DNA of 64,000 nucleotides from CAVUXJ01 sp963814975 (GTDB lineage: Bacteria; Acidobacteriota; Vicinamibacteria; Vicinamibacterales; CAVVIG01): positions 186,001-250,000 of the forward strand of contig CAWFFB010000035.1 in NCBI GenBank assembly GCA_963814975.1, written 5' to 3'. The notes beneath the pieces are model-generated. The model searched no databases. It worked only from the letters and a program-made list of their open reading frames with translations, and was not told where the DNA came from. A program made the position numbers and the translations under genes. Shown here piece after piece: positions 30,524 to 39,297 of the stretch. Position 1 is the first letter of the stretch. Every line of letters begins with the position of its first letter.

Positions 30524-30997
30524 ATGAAGGCTGCCATCCGTCTTTTCACCGCCGCTCTGTTCGTCGTGCCGGTCGTGGCGGCGGATCCTCCAGGGTTCGC
30601 GCTCTGGCGCGCCACTGAATTGGCACAACGGGACCAGCTACTCTCGAAGAAAGTGGGCGGGGATCACTCCGCCCGCGAGACCTTGGCGGACTACGGCGAT
30701 CACCGCTTCCGGCTGCTCTATCGAGATGCTGATGGCTTGCCCGAGCAACACGACCAGATTATCGACGTCGTCGTCGTGCAGAGCGGGGAAGGAACGCTCC
30801 TGCTGGGAGGCAAGATGATCAATCCACGGGCCAGCAGCGGCACAGGGGAGTATCTGGGCACTGGCATCGAGGGAGGGGAGCGCCACCCGCTCGGCGCCGG
30901 AGACGTGGTTCACATTCCGGCGAGGGTTCCGCACAGTTTCCTGGTGCCACCAGGGAAACACATCACGTATGTGCTCGTGAAGTTCCCGGCTCGCTAG
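30524..30997 (+). CDS. Secreted cupin-domain protein
   Basis: A 157-residue protein. ATG 30524 follows AAAGGAG. A signal peptide (LFTAALFVVPVVA) precedes a single cupin domain with metal-ligand-like EQHDQIIDVVVVQSGEGTLLLGG and the second motif GAGDVVHIPARVPHS. The missing typical HxH suggests it may bind a small ligand instead of acting as an oxidase. The family is broad (isomerases, dioxygenases, binding proteins). It follows the kinase gene by 30 bp. Confidence 0.85.
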   Translation: MKAAIRLFTAALFVVPVVAADPPGFALWRATELAQRDQLLSKKVGGDHSARETLADYGDHRFRLLYRDADGLPEQHDQIIDVVVVQSGEGTLLLGGKMINPRASSGTGEYLGTGIEGGERHPLGAGDVVHIPARVPHSFLVPPGKHITYVLVKFPAR

Positions 30998-31026
30998 ACA
31001 GCGGTTTGAGGCGGAGCGTCGTGACC

Positions 31027-32007
31027 ATGATTGCGATTGCGATTCGAGAGCCCGGGGGCCCCGAGGTGCTGATACCGGTGGAACGGCCGCTGCCAGCCAT
31101 CGGCGACCGCGACGTCCTGATCAAGGTGGCGGCGGCTGGTGTGAATCGGCCGGACCTCATGCAGCGGCAGGGAAAGTATCCGCCGCCGCCGGGGGCGCCG
31201 GATATTCCGGGCCTCGAGGTCGCGGGCACCGTGGAAGCGGTCGGCGCCGAGGTGCACGACTGGCAGGTCGGCGATCGCGTGTGCGCCCTGGTGGCGGGCG
31301 GAGGCTACGCCGAGCACTGCGCCGCCCCTGCTCCGCAATGCCTGCCCGTGCCGCATGGAATCGACTTGATCCATGCCGCGGCGATCCCCGAGACGTTTTT
31401 CACCGTGTGGACGAACGTGTTCGAGCGCGGCCGGCTCGCGCCGGGTGAGTCGATCCTCGTGCACGGCGGTTCCAGCGGCATTGGAACGACCGCCATTCAG
31501 CTGGCTCGTGTCCTTGGCGCGCGCGTCTTCGCGACCGCCGGCACCGCCGAGAAATGCGCGGCGTGCGAGGCCCTCGGCGCGGAGCGTGCGTTCAACTATC
31601 GAGAGATTGATTTCGTAGCGGCTCTGAAGGAGGCGACCGACGGACGCGGGGTCGACGTCGTGCTCGACATGGTGGGCGGGGAGTATCTGCAGCGCAACAT
31701 TGAGTCGCTTGCCAGGGACGGCCGGCTCGTGCTGATTGGCCAGCTGGGCGGTCCGACCGCGCGGATCAATACCGTCCCCATCTTGCAGCGGCGGCTCACG
31801 ATCGTGGGTTCGACCTTGCGGGCGCGTTCGGTGGCCGAGAAGGGCGCGATCGCGAAGGCCGTGCACGAGCACCTGTGGCCGCTCCTCGAATCCGGAGCCG
31901 TCCGCGTGATCCTCCATCGCACCTTTCCGCTTCGCGACGCGGCGGAAGCACACCGGATGATGGAAGCAAGCAGCCACATCGGCAAGCTCGTGCTTCTCGC
32001 GGACTGA
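31027..32007 (+). CDS. NADPH:quinone oxidoreductase, PIG3 family
   Basis: A 326-residue zinc-free medium-chain dehydrogenase. The N-terminal part reads AAGVNRPDLMQRQGKYPPPP, a hallmark of the PIG3/TP53I3 group; the cofactor motif is VHGGSSGIGTTAIQLA. Reaction: NADPH-dependent reduction of quinones or enones. The start at ATG 31027 follows GGCGGAG; TTG 31006 and GTG 31021 are weaker options. It starts 30 bp after the cupin gene. Confidence 0.92.
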   Translation: MIAIAIREPGGPEVLIPVERPLPAIGDRDVLIKVAAAGVNRPDLMQRQGKYPPPPGAPDIPGLEVAGTVEAVGAEVHDWQVGDRVCALVAGGGYAEHCAAPAPQCLPVPHGIDLIHAAAIPETFFTVWTNVFERGRLAPGESILVHGGSSGIGTTAIQLARVLGARVFATAGTAEKCAACEALGAERAFNYREIDFVAALKEATDGRGVDVVLDMVGGEYLQRNIESLARDGRLVLIGQLGGPTARINTVPILQRRLTIVGSTLRARSVAEKGAIAKAVHEHLWPLLESGAVRVILHRTFPLRDAAEAHRMMEASSHIGKLVLLAD

Positions 32008-32031
32008 AAAGGGGCGGGGAAGGCGGCCACT

Positions 32032-32059
32032 AGAACGTAGAACGCAGAACGCAGAACGT
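32032..32059. repeat. Four-unit heptad repeat
   Basis: Units AGAACGT, AGAACGC, AGAACGC, AGAACGT lie in tandem between the quinone oxidoreductase and FKBP genes. The 7-bp period is the same as in the AATCTGA arrays although the sequence differs. Confidence 0.75.
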
Positions 32060-32104
32060 AAGACGGCGACGACTGGGCCTGTGTTGTGGGAAGATGGATT
32101 CACA

Positions 32105-32461
32105 ATGGACGAGATCACGACTCTTCAGATGACGGACACCAAGGTCGGGAGCGGCCCTGAAGCTGCACCCGGCAATCAGGTGTCGGTGCATTACACCGGC
32201 TGGCTGTACGACAGCGCGGCGGCCGATCATCGCGGCAGCAAGTTCGACAGCTCGCGGGATCGCGACGATCCGTTCGCGTTCCGGCTGGGCGCACGGCAGG
32301 TGATCGCCGGCTGGGATGAGGGCGTCGCCGGCATGAAGGTGGGCGGCTCCCGGACGCTCGTGATCCCGTCAGCCCTCGCATATGGGCGGCGGGGAGCCGG
32401 TGGGGTGATCCCACCCGATGCGACGCTCGTCTTCGACGTCGAGCTCCTCAACGTCAAGTAA
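32105..32461 (+). CDS. FKBP-type peptidyl-prolyl isomerase
   Basis: A 118-residue single FKBP domain without signal peptide, hence cytoplasmic. Diagnostic residues are VSVHYTGWLYD, FDSSRDRDDPFAF, QVIAGWDEGVAGMKVGG and LAYGRRGAGGVIPPDATL, which line the proline-binding pocket. Reaction: cis-trans isomerisation of X-Pro bonds. ATG 32105 is chosen because the domain begins directly after it. Confidence 0.95.
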   Translation: MDEITTLQMTDTKVGSGPEAAPGNQVSVHYTGWLYDSAAADHRGSKFDSSRDRDDPFAFRLGARQVIAGWDEGVAGMKVGGSRTLVIPSALAYGRRGAGGVIPPDATLVFDVELLNVK

Positions 32462-32586
32462 AGGGGACCACACAGAGGTCGCGCCTGCAGGAGGGGACCG
32501 TGCGATGGCGGTGTCGCGGGCGATCACGCCAACGGTAGAGTGACTCCGCCTCGCCGATCTCTGCCGTGAGCCTCGTTGATGCATTC

Positions 32587-33588
32587 ATGGAATACACACG
32601 ACTCGGATCGTCGGGACTGAAAGTATCGAGGATTTGCCTCGGCGCCATGACCTATGGCACGCCGAAATGGCGGCCGTGGGTACTCGATGAAGAGGCCAGC
32701 CGTCCGTTCCTCAAGCGCGCCATCGAACTGGGCATCAACTTCTTCGACACGGCTGATATGTACTCCGAGGGCGCGAGCGAGGAAGTGCTCGGCCGCGCGC
32801 TGAAGGATTTCACGTCGCGCGATCAGGTCGTCATCGCCACCAAGGCGTTCCATCCGGCCCGCAAGAACCCCGGCCCCAACGATCGCGGTCTGTCGCGCAA
32901 GCACCTGTTCGATGCTATCGACGGATCGCTCCGCCGCCTGGGCGTCGAATATGTCGATCTCTATCAGATCCACAGGTTCGATTTCAGCACGCCCATCGAG
33001 GAAACGCTGTGCGCGCTTCACGACATCGTTCGATCCGGCAAGGCACGATACATCGGGGCGTCGAGCATGTCGGCGTGGCAATTTGCGAAGATGCTCCACA
33101 CCTCCGACCGTCACGGTTGGACGCGCTTCGCCGCGATGCAGAATCATTACAACCTGGTCTACCGGGAGGAGGAGCGCGAGATGCTGCCGCTCTGCCGGGA
33201 GGAGGGCATCGGGGTCATTCCCTGGAGCCCGCTCGCCCGCGGGTTCCTAGCCGGTAATCGGCGCAAGGGCGATTTCGGGGATACTTCGCGCGCCAAGACC
33301 GACGAGTTTGCGCACCAACTGTATTTTGCCGACAGCGACTTCACGGTTGCCAATCGCGTCGTCGAGCTCGCCGCGCGGCACGGCGTGAAGCCGACGATGA
33401 TCGCGCTCGCGTGGGTGCTCGCGCAGCCGGAGGTGACGGCGCCGATCGTCGGGGCCTCGAAGCTCGCTCACCTGGAAGATGCGGCGGCCGCGCTGAATGT
33501 CCGGTTGTCGTCCGACGATCGCGCCTTTGTCGAGCAGCCGTATCAGCCTCACGGCGTGCTCGGATTCGATCTCCCTCCGCGACGGTGA
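32587..33588 (+). CDS. Aldo/keto reductase
   Basis: A 333-residue TIM-barrel aldo/keto reductase. The catalytic tetrad is present: Asp in FFDTADMYS, Tyr in the same motif, Lys in VIATKAFHP and His in YQIHRFD. The NADPH-binding C-terminal end reads PIVGASKLAHLEDAAAA. It resembles the YghZ/YajO branch that handles aldehydes and methylglyoxal. ATG 32587 is used; GTG 32566 is possible but longer than the family norm. It converges on the PRC-barrel gene. Confidence 0.93.
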   Translation: MEYTRLGSSGLKVSRICLGAMTYGTPKWRPWVLDEEASRPFLKRAIELGINFFDTADMYSEGASEEVLGRALKDFTSRDQVVIATKAFHPARKNPGPNDRGLSRKHLFDAIDGSLRRLGVEYVDLYQIHRFDFSTPIEETLCALHDIVRSGKARYIGASSMSAWQFAKMLHTSDRHGWTRFAAMQNHYNLVYREEEREMLPLCREEGIGVIPWSPLARGFLAGNRRKGDFGDTSRAKTDEFAHQLYFADSDFTVANRVVELAARHGVKPTMIALAWVLAQPEVTAPIVGASKLAHLEDAAAALNVRLSSDDRAFVEQPYQPHGVLGFDLPPRR

Positions 33589-33682
33589 GAGAGGCAGAAC
33601 ATCTTCGACTGACGATCGGCCCATCGACAATCCCCAATCCCCGCATTCGGGGCGACACCAGCCGCCCATTGGAAGGCGCGAG

Positions 33683-33733
33683 CTGACCGAGTGAGTCCCG
33701 GCGCGGTCAGGCGAGACTCACTCGGCCCGTCAG
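33683..33733. terminator. Bidirectional hairpin between convergent genes
   Basis: A perfect 11-bp inverted repeat CCGAGTGAGTC (33687-33697) and GACTCACTCGG (33715-33725) with a 17-nt loop, flanked by CTGAC and GTCAG, sits between the aldo/keto reductase and PRC-barrel stops. The position suits a two-way terminator. No clear U-tract follows. Confidence 0.6.
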
Positions 33734-33737
33734 GTTC

Positions 33738-34499
33738 TCAGTCCTTGGAGCGCTGGACAGCCTCCTCTGCGTCTTGCCGCCGCTTGTTCTCGTCCTCGGA
33801 CGTGTCGCCAACGTAGGTGCGTTCGCCCCCGGTTTCGACGCCGAGCACATCGCCCGGCTGCGCCCGGCCGTCGAAGTGCGGGCTGGGTTCGGCCTCGCGG
33901 CGACTGGCGTCTTCGCTGCCGCGCGCGACCGTCCGGTCTCGATTCAACCGACCGGCCGGCGGGGTGGGGGCTGCGGGCTGATATTCGACACCGGCGGTCG
34001 GCCCCGACCCGGTCATGCGATCAGGCAGCGTCGGACTGGCCAGCCACCAGTCGGGGTAGCGGTAGTCGGCCCGCTCCCACGCAGCGGCGAACGGTTCGTC
34101 CGCCGCGTACACCACGCTGACGCCGGTGATGGTGCACGCCTGGCAGGTTTCGTCGTTGAAGCGCTTCCAATCGTCGTCGGACAGCTTCTCGAAGTTGTCC
34201 TTGTCAAAACCCGGAAACCGGTCGATGCGCTCGCGCGACAGTTCCGCCACGAGCACCTCTTCGTCCGCATCGAAGCGGGTGTGTCCGACTGGCAACAGAA
34301 AGTGTTTGGATTTGAACCACCCTCCCGCGTCGACGACGAGATAGTAGGGCCGCGACGACTTCGCATCCACGATGAACCCCTCGACATCACCGAGATGTTC
34401 ACCCGTCGGACTTTCGACGTTCAGTCCGTCGAAATCGATAACCTTGTCATTCAGACTGCTCGCGTCGACATACCTCAACCAGGGAAGAGGTTGATTCAT
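33738..34499 (-). CDS. PRC-barrel domain protein
   Basis: A 253-residue soluble protein. An N-terminal PRC-barrel-like domain (GEHLGDVEGFIVDAKSSRP, then YYLVVDAGGWF and HFLLPVGHTRFD) is followed by a linker and a Pro/Arg-rich, acidic C-terminal tail without clear fold. PRC barrels occur in ribosome maturation factors and photosynthetic reaction centres. Here the tail suggests a stress or regulatory protein, which is inference. It is divergent from the oligoendopeptidase gene; the gap holds no other gene. Confidence 0.82.
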   Translation of the reverse strand: MNQPLPWLRYVDASSLNDKVIDFDGLNVESPTGEHLGDVEGFIVDAKSSRPYYLVVDAGGWFKSKHFLLPVGHTRFDADEEVLVAELSRERIDRFPGFDKDNFEKLSDDDWKRFNDETCQACTITGVSVVYAADEPFAAAWERADYRYPDWWLASPTLPDRMTGSGPTAGVEYQPAAPTPPAGRLNRDRTVARGSEDASRREAEPSPHFDGRAQPGDVLGVETGGERTYVGDTSEDENKRRQDAEEAVQRSKD

Positions 34500-34593
34500 G
34501 CTGCCTCCATTCTGCGCAGTGCGCGTAGCTGGCAGAGCAAGATGGCTGCCGCCCTCGAAGGATCAGTTGGCGCGCTGCAGTATGATGGTTCGA

Positions 34594-36439
34594 ATGAACG
34601 GGTTTTCGCCGGCCGAGGCCTCTGCCGCACCGTCGCTTCGCGATCGGGACCAGATCGCCGAGCGCTTCAAGTGGAATCTGAGCAATATCTTTCCGGATTG
34701 GGACGCGTGGCAGGCGGCCTATGAGGATCTCGATCGTCAAATCGCGGCATTCGCTGCCTTGCAGGGGACGCTCGGCTCAAGGCAGCGAGCGGCTGCTGAC
34801 GGCCCTGAGGCGCCGCGACGAGATCGGCCAGCTCGAGTATAAGGTCTGGTACTACGCGTCGCTCTGGCACGACCAGGATCAGCGTGACAACCAGATCAAT
34901 GCCAAGCGGCAGCAGGTTCAGATTCTGTTCGCAAAGGCTGCGCAGGCCGCGGCGTGGTTCGATCCCGAACTGCTGAAGATTCCGCTGACAACCATCCGCG
35001 AGTGGATGGACGCCGGCCCGGCGCTGGCGATGTACCGTTTTGCCCTCGAGGATCTCTATCGGCAGCAGGAGCACGTGCTCGACGACAAGGGCGAACACCT
35101 CCTCTCGCTCTCCAGCCGTTTCGCCTCGTCGCCGAACGACGCTTATGCGGCGCTCTCGACTGCCGACGTGAAATATCCGTCGGTGCGGCTCTCGCAGGGC
35201 GGCGAGGTCACGCTCACCTACGGGCAGTACCGCGCCATCCTGGCGACCAACCGCAACCAGGCCGATCGGGCGGTCGCGTATCAGGAGTTCCACAAGATCT
35301 ACGAGGCGTCGATCAACACGTACGCATCGCTCTACGACGCCGTGCTGCAGCGCGACCTTTTCTTCTCGCAGGCGCGCGGCTACGCCTCGACGCTCGACGC
35401 CGCGCTGCACGGCAACAACATTCCGACCGCCGTCGTCGAGAACCTCATCGCCGCGACCAGGGCCGGCACCGATCCGATGCGCCGCTATCACCGGCTGCGC
35501 AAACAGGTGCTGCGGCTCGACACCTATCATTCGTACGACACCACGATTCCACTGGTGGATCTCGACCGCAAGTATCCCTACGAGGATGTGCTCGAATGGC
35601 TGCCGGCGTCGGTTGCGCCGCTCGGGCCGGACTACGAGCGGGAGTTGCGCAAGATCCTCGGCGGCCAGGCCATCGACGTGTACGAGAACCCCGGCAAGCG
35701 CAGCGGCGCGTATTCGGCCCCGGTGTACGGCGTGCAGCCCTACATGCTGCTGAACTACAACGACACGCTCGACGCCGTGTTCACGCTCGCGCATGAGATG
35801 GGCCACTCGATGCACACGGTCCTCTCCCACGCGCACCAGCCGTTCGTCTATGCCGGCTACACCATCTTCGTCGCCGAGGTGCCGTCGACGCTGAGCGAGG
35901 CGCTGTTCCTGAATCACATGCTCGAACACACGACCGACGAGCGTGAGCGGATCGTCCTGCTGCAGCATGCCATCGACGGCATCGTGGCGACGTTCTACAC
36001 ACAGGTGATGTTCGCGGACTTCGAGCTCCAGGCGCACCGGCTGGCGGAGCAGGGCCAACCGGTCACCGGGGAGGTGCTCGCCGACATCTACTTCGAGCTG
36101 TTGAAGTCGTATCATGGGGACGCGCTGGACTACGACGATCGATCGCGCGTCACGTGGGCGCGGATCCCGCACTTCTTCAGCACGCCGTATTACGTTTACC
36201 AGTACGCCACCTGCTATGCCTCGAGCGCGCAGATCATGAAGCAGCTGCTCGGTGGGTCGGAGGCATCCCGCGCCGCCGCAGTGGACCGGTATCTCGCCTT
36301 GCTGAGATCGGGCGGCAGCGATCATCCGATGGCGCTGCTCCAGCGGGCTGGCGTCGATCTGAGCAGGCCCGAGCCGGTCCAGGCCGTGGTGGATCAGCTC
36401 GACACACTGGTCACACAGCTCGAAGAGGTGGTCGGATGA
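34594..36439 (+). CDS. pepF: Oligoendopeptidase F, M3B metallopeptidase (one frame break)
   Basis: About 615 residues. The N-terminal helical domain begins RFKWNLSNIFPDWDAW, a PepF hallmark. The zinc site is TLAHEMGHSMH, followed by the metal Glu in FVAEVPSTLSEALF. The C-terminal PHFFSTPYYVYQYATCYA is typical. Reaction: endopeptidase on short peptides in the cytoplasm. The frame breaks near 34782 (GGC TCA [A] GGC AGC). ATG 34594 is preferred; ATG 34582 is an alternative. The stop is followed by a repeat-containing gap. Confidence 0.93.
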
Positions 36440-36448
36440 AATCCTGAA

Positions 36449-36471
36449 ATTGCAGATTTCAGATTGAATTG
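36449..36471 (+). repeat. Left arm of 23-bp perfect inverted repeat
   Basis: This arm is the exact reverse complement of 36843-36865. It begins 10 nt after the pepF stop. Confidence 0.8.
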
Positions 36472-36842
36472 CAGATTCTACGCGTGTCTTCGCCCACTGT
36501 AGTATTTCACGTCCAGAAACACCTTGGCCAGTCGGCACGATGCCTGCTCCAGTCATGGCCGCGTGAATGCCAAAGCCGACGAACTAAAGAATCGAACGAA
36601 ACGATTCGCCCTGAACGCCCTCGTAGTGGTGAGAACCCTGCCATCAACCGACGGAAGCAAGAGTCATCGGTCGACAGCTGATTCGAGCGGCCACGAGTGT
36701 TGGAGCGAACTACCGAGCGCCGTGTCGGGCTCGGCCGCCAGCCAACGCCTGACTCGTTAGTGTATTCGCCATAAGGGTGAGTCTGCAGCCAGCAAATCAA
36801 TCCGCAATCATCAGCAGCTCTCGTAATCACCAATCCAATCAC

Positions 36843-36865
36843 CAATTCAATCTGAAATCTGCAAT
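36843..36865 (-). repeat. Right arm of 23-bp perfect inverted repeat
   Basis: This arm is the exact reverse complement of 36449-36471. It lies 21 nt before the transporter start and overlaps four AATCTGA-type heptads. Confidence 0.8.
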
Positions 36866-36886
36866 CCACAATCTCACCGTTTCTCC

Positions 36887-37753
36887 ATGATTCACCTCGC
36901 CGCCCTGTTAGGGGTTCTCGGCATCTCTTTTTCAGCCGTCTTCGTGCGGCTCGCAGCCGTCTCGCCGGTGACGGCCACGGTGTTTCGGGCGGCGTACGCA
37001 CTCCCGGCACTGGCGCTGGTGTGGGCCTTCTCTCGCGCCGGCGATACTCGCGGCCCCCGCGCGCGGGTGCTTGCGTTCGCCAGCGGCGTGGTTCTCGGAG
37101 TCGAGCTCGCGTTCTGGCACAAGTCCATCGCGCTGATCGGTGTCGGGCTCGCCACCGTCCTCGCCAACGTGCAGGTCGTGGTCGTCGCCACGGTGGCGTG
37201 GACGCTCTACGGTGAACGTCCCGGAATCGGCACTGCCCTTATCATTGGCGCCATCTTGACGGGTGTCGCGCTGACGTCGGGCCTGGCGCGGCCGGACGCG
37301 TATGGGACGGCGCCGATCACCGGAGTCGTGCTCGGGGCCTTCGCGGGCGCATGTTACGCCGTCTTTCTGCTGATGTTCCGCGCGGCGAACCGGGCGCTCG
37401 CCCCGACAGCTGGTCCGCTGCTCGACTCGACGGCCGGCATGGCCGTAGGCGCGCTGCTCTGCGCGCCCTTCGACCCGGGCTTCGCGTTCGTGCCGTCGTG
37501 GCCGGCCCACGCATGGCTCGTGTTGCTCGCGCTGGTGTCGCAGGTGATCGGCTGGCTGTTGATTGCGCCGGCCCTGCCGCGGTTGCCCGCGCTCGAGACT
37601 TCGATCCTGCTGCTCGTGCAACCGGTGTTCGCGCTGGCGTGGGGCGTGCTGTTCTTCGCCGAACGGTTGTCGGCGCTTCAGTGGTTCGGCGCCTTGCTCG
37701 TGCTGACGGGAGTGGGATCGCTCTCCCTCAAGAATTTCACGAGCGGCACTTAG
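36887..37753 (+). CDS. EamA/DMT-superfamily transporter
   Basis: A 288-residue membrane protein with about ten hydrophobic helices in two repeated halves, as in EamA transporters. The first helix is AALLGVLGISFSAVFVRLAA; the second repeat begins GVVLGAFAGACYAVFLLMF. Conserved features include LAFWHKSIALIGVGLATVLA and the late PVFALAWGVLFFAERLS. Family role: export of metabolites such as amino acids; the substrate is unknown. ATG 36887 directly precedes the first helix. It is convergent with the FAD oxidase gene. Confidence 0.92.
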   Translation: MIHLAALLGVLGISFSAVFVRLAAVSPVTATVFRAAYALPALALVWAFSRAGDTRGPRARVLAFASGVVLGVELAFWHKSIALIGVGLATVLANVQVVVVATVAWTLYGERPGIGTALIIGAILTGVALTSGLARPDAYGTAPITGVVLGAFAGACYAVFLLMFRAANRALAPTAGPLLDSTAGMAVGALLCAPFDPGFAFVPSWPAHAWLVLLALVSQVIGWLLIAPALPRLPALETSILLLVQPVFALAWGVLFFAERLSALQWFGALLVLTGVGSLSLKNFTSGT

Positions 37754-37851
37754 AGAGTGCACAACCGGGAGCGTTCGTGCGCTGAGTGCCGCCGGCCGGG
37801 CAGCCGTGCGATGGCCGTGCGATGGCCAGCCCCTTTGTGCCAACCGCTATC

Positions 37852-39204
37852 CTACGGGGCGAGGCCCAATACATTCGACGCGGCGATTTCGGCGGCAGCG
37901 CGGCGGCCCGACTCGACGGCGCCGTTCATGTACCCCTGCCACTGAAGGCTCGTGTGTTCGCCGGCAAAGAACAGCCGGCCGCACGGACGGGCCAGCCAGG
38001 CGCGCAACGACGGGTCGAACGCCGGATCGAAGAACGCATAGCCGCCGCGGGCGAAGGGGTCGCTTTCCCAGACGATTTGCCGACAGCTGACGAGGTCGGC
38101 GCTCCGGGAGCCGAGCCATTCAAGCGAGCGGACCAGCGCGCCCGGCCCTTCCGCCGCGCCTAGCGTGGCGACGGCGTCACTGGCCGAGCCCCCGGCCAAC
38201 AACGACAGGATGCCGGCCCGACTCCGCTGTTCCTCATTGCCTTCCCACACGGCGCCAAAGGGCAGCGGGGAACCGAAGGCGCGCGGCCGTCCGGGAGCGC
38301 GCCAGAACCGTTTCGAGAACTGGAGCAGGGTTCTTGTGGCACGCCCGTACTTGAGCGACGCAATGGCCTCGTGCTGCTGCGCGGGCAGGGTCGGCGTGAT
38401 CGGAATGCGCCGAAGCAGCGGCGCCGGCACCGTGAACACGAGATAATCGCAGTGGATCAGGGAGACCTGACGCCCCTGCTTGATACTGGCCCGCACGCCG
38501 CGTCCGCGGTGCGAGACGGCGACGAGCTCGGCGCCCAACCGCACACGATCACCCAGCGGTTCGGCAAGCGCGGTGGTGAGCCGATCGTTGCCTCCGCTGA
38601 TGCGGTACATGGCACCGCCCGCCGGCGTATCGTTCGACGCGAATTGATCCACCAGCGCGAGCAGCGACAGCTCCTCGGGATCAGCCAGGAAGAAGCCGCG
38701 GAGGCCGAAGGCCGTGGCCCGCAGCTCGTCGTCGGCCCGGGTCTCGTCCAGCCACTGCGCGACCGACTTTCTCGCGAGCTCGGTGGTGACGGGGGAGTCC
38801 CACCGACGTTCGACCAGACGATATCGCTCAACCAGCTCGGCAAGGTTCGTGGACAGCCGGTCCCAGCCGCGCACGGTGCCGCGACGTTGAATGCGTGGCC
38901 GACCGCTGGCGTCGGGCCGCACGTAGCCCCAGCCGCCGCGCAGGATCCGGGTGAGCTTCAGGCCGAGCTCGTCGGCCAGCCGCCGGATCTCATGGTGGGA
39001 TTCCTCAATCAGGTCGGCGCCGGCTTCCGCGTGCTGCGCGTCGGCGAACCCGTCCCGGATCGTCCACACGCGGCCACCGAGGCGGCTGCGCGCTTCGACG
39101 ACCGTGACATTGGCGCCGACCCGCACCAGATCGCGGGCGGCCGTCAGGCCGGCAAGACCCGCGCCCGCCACGAGCACCGACACGCCATCGAGCGGAGCAT
39201 TCAT
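37852..39204 (-). CDS. FAD-dependent amine oxidase family protein
   Basis: About 450 residues. The dinucleotide-binding motif is VLVAGAGLAGLTAARDL, followed by the acidic ribose-binding VEARSRLGGRVW. The C-terminal FAD motif is RLFFAGEHTSLQWQGYMNGA. This is the monoamine/polyamine oxidase fold; substrates of close bacterial members are often unknown. A longer start at ATG 39261 would add 19 unconserved residues; I prefer ATG 39204, which places the Rossmann strand near the N-terminus. No signal peptide is present. Confidence 0.9.
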   Translation of the reverse strand: MNAPLDGVSVLVAGAGLAGLTAARDLVRVGANVTVVEARSRLGGRVWTIRDGFADAQHAEAGADLIEESHHEIRRLADELGLKLTRILRGGWGYVRPDASGRPRIQRRGTVRGWDRLSTNLAELVERYRLVERRWDSPVTTELARKSVAQWLDETRADDELRATAFGLRGFFLADPEELSLLALVDQFASNDTPAGGAMYRISGGNDRLTTALAEPLGDRVRLGAELVAVSHRGRGVRASIKQGRQVSLIHCDYLVFTVPAPLLRRIPITPTLPAQQHEAIASLKYGRATRTLLQFSKRFWRAPGRPRAFGSPLPFGAVWEGNEEQRSRAGILSLLAGGSASDAVATLGAAEGPGALVRSLEWLGSRSADLVSCRQIVWESDPFARGGYAFFDPAFDPSLRAWLARPCGRLFFAGEHTSLQWQGYMNGAVESGRRAAAEIAASNVLGLAP

Positions 39205-39297
39205 CGGGGAATCGAGGATATCGGGGGACTCGGCCAGTCGGTTAATCGAAGACCCGGTCATTGTGGCTCAATTCAGCCACCCCATGGCCCATGCCAA

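Larger units (their letters stand above)
36440..36886. other. 447-bp intergenic block with inverted heptad repeats
   Basis: No gene is recognised. The block is bounded by heptad units in opposite orientation: GCAGATT/TCAGATT at 36452-36465 and again at 36471, and AATCTGA, AATCTGC, AATCCAC, AATCTCA at 36849-36876. A perfect 23-bp inverted repeat links the ends (36449-36471 with 36843-36865). The 370 bp between are unique, moderately GC-rich and carry no obvious open frame. A small mobile element, a large hairpin or a structured leader for the following transporter are all possible. Confidence 0.6.

Noticed and set aside
34667..36556. 629-codon minus-strand frame opposite pepF
   Set aside because: The pepF frame carries the HEMGH site and family motifs; the opposite strand has none.
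36472..36842. Integron attC site or small transposon inside the repeat block
   Set aside because: A GTTAG-like string is present but no paired core sites, no transposase and no target duplication could be seen.
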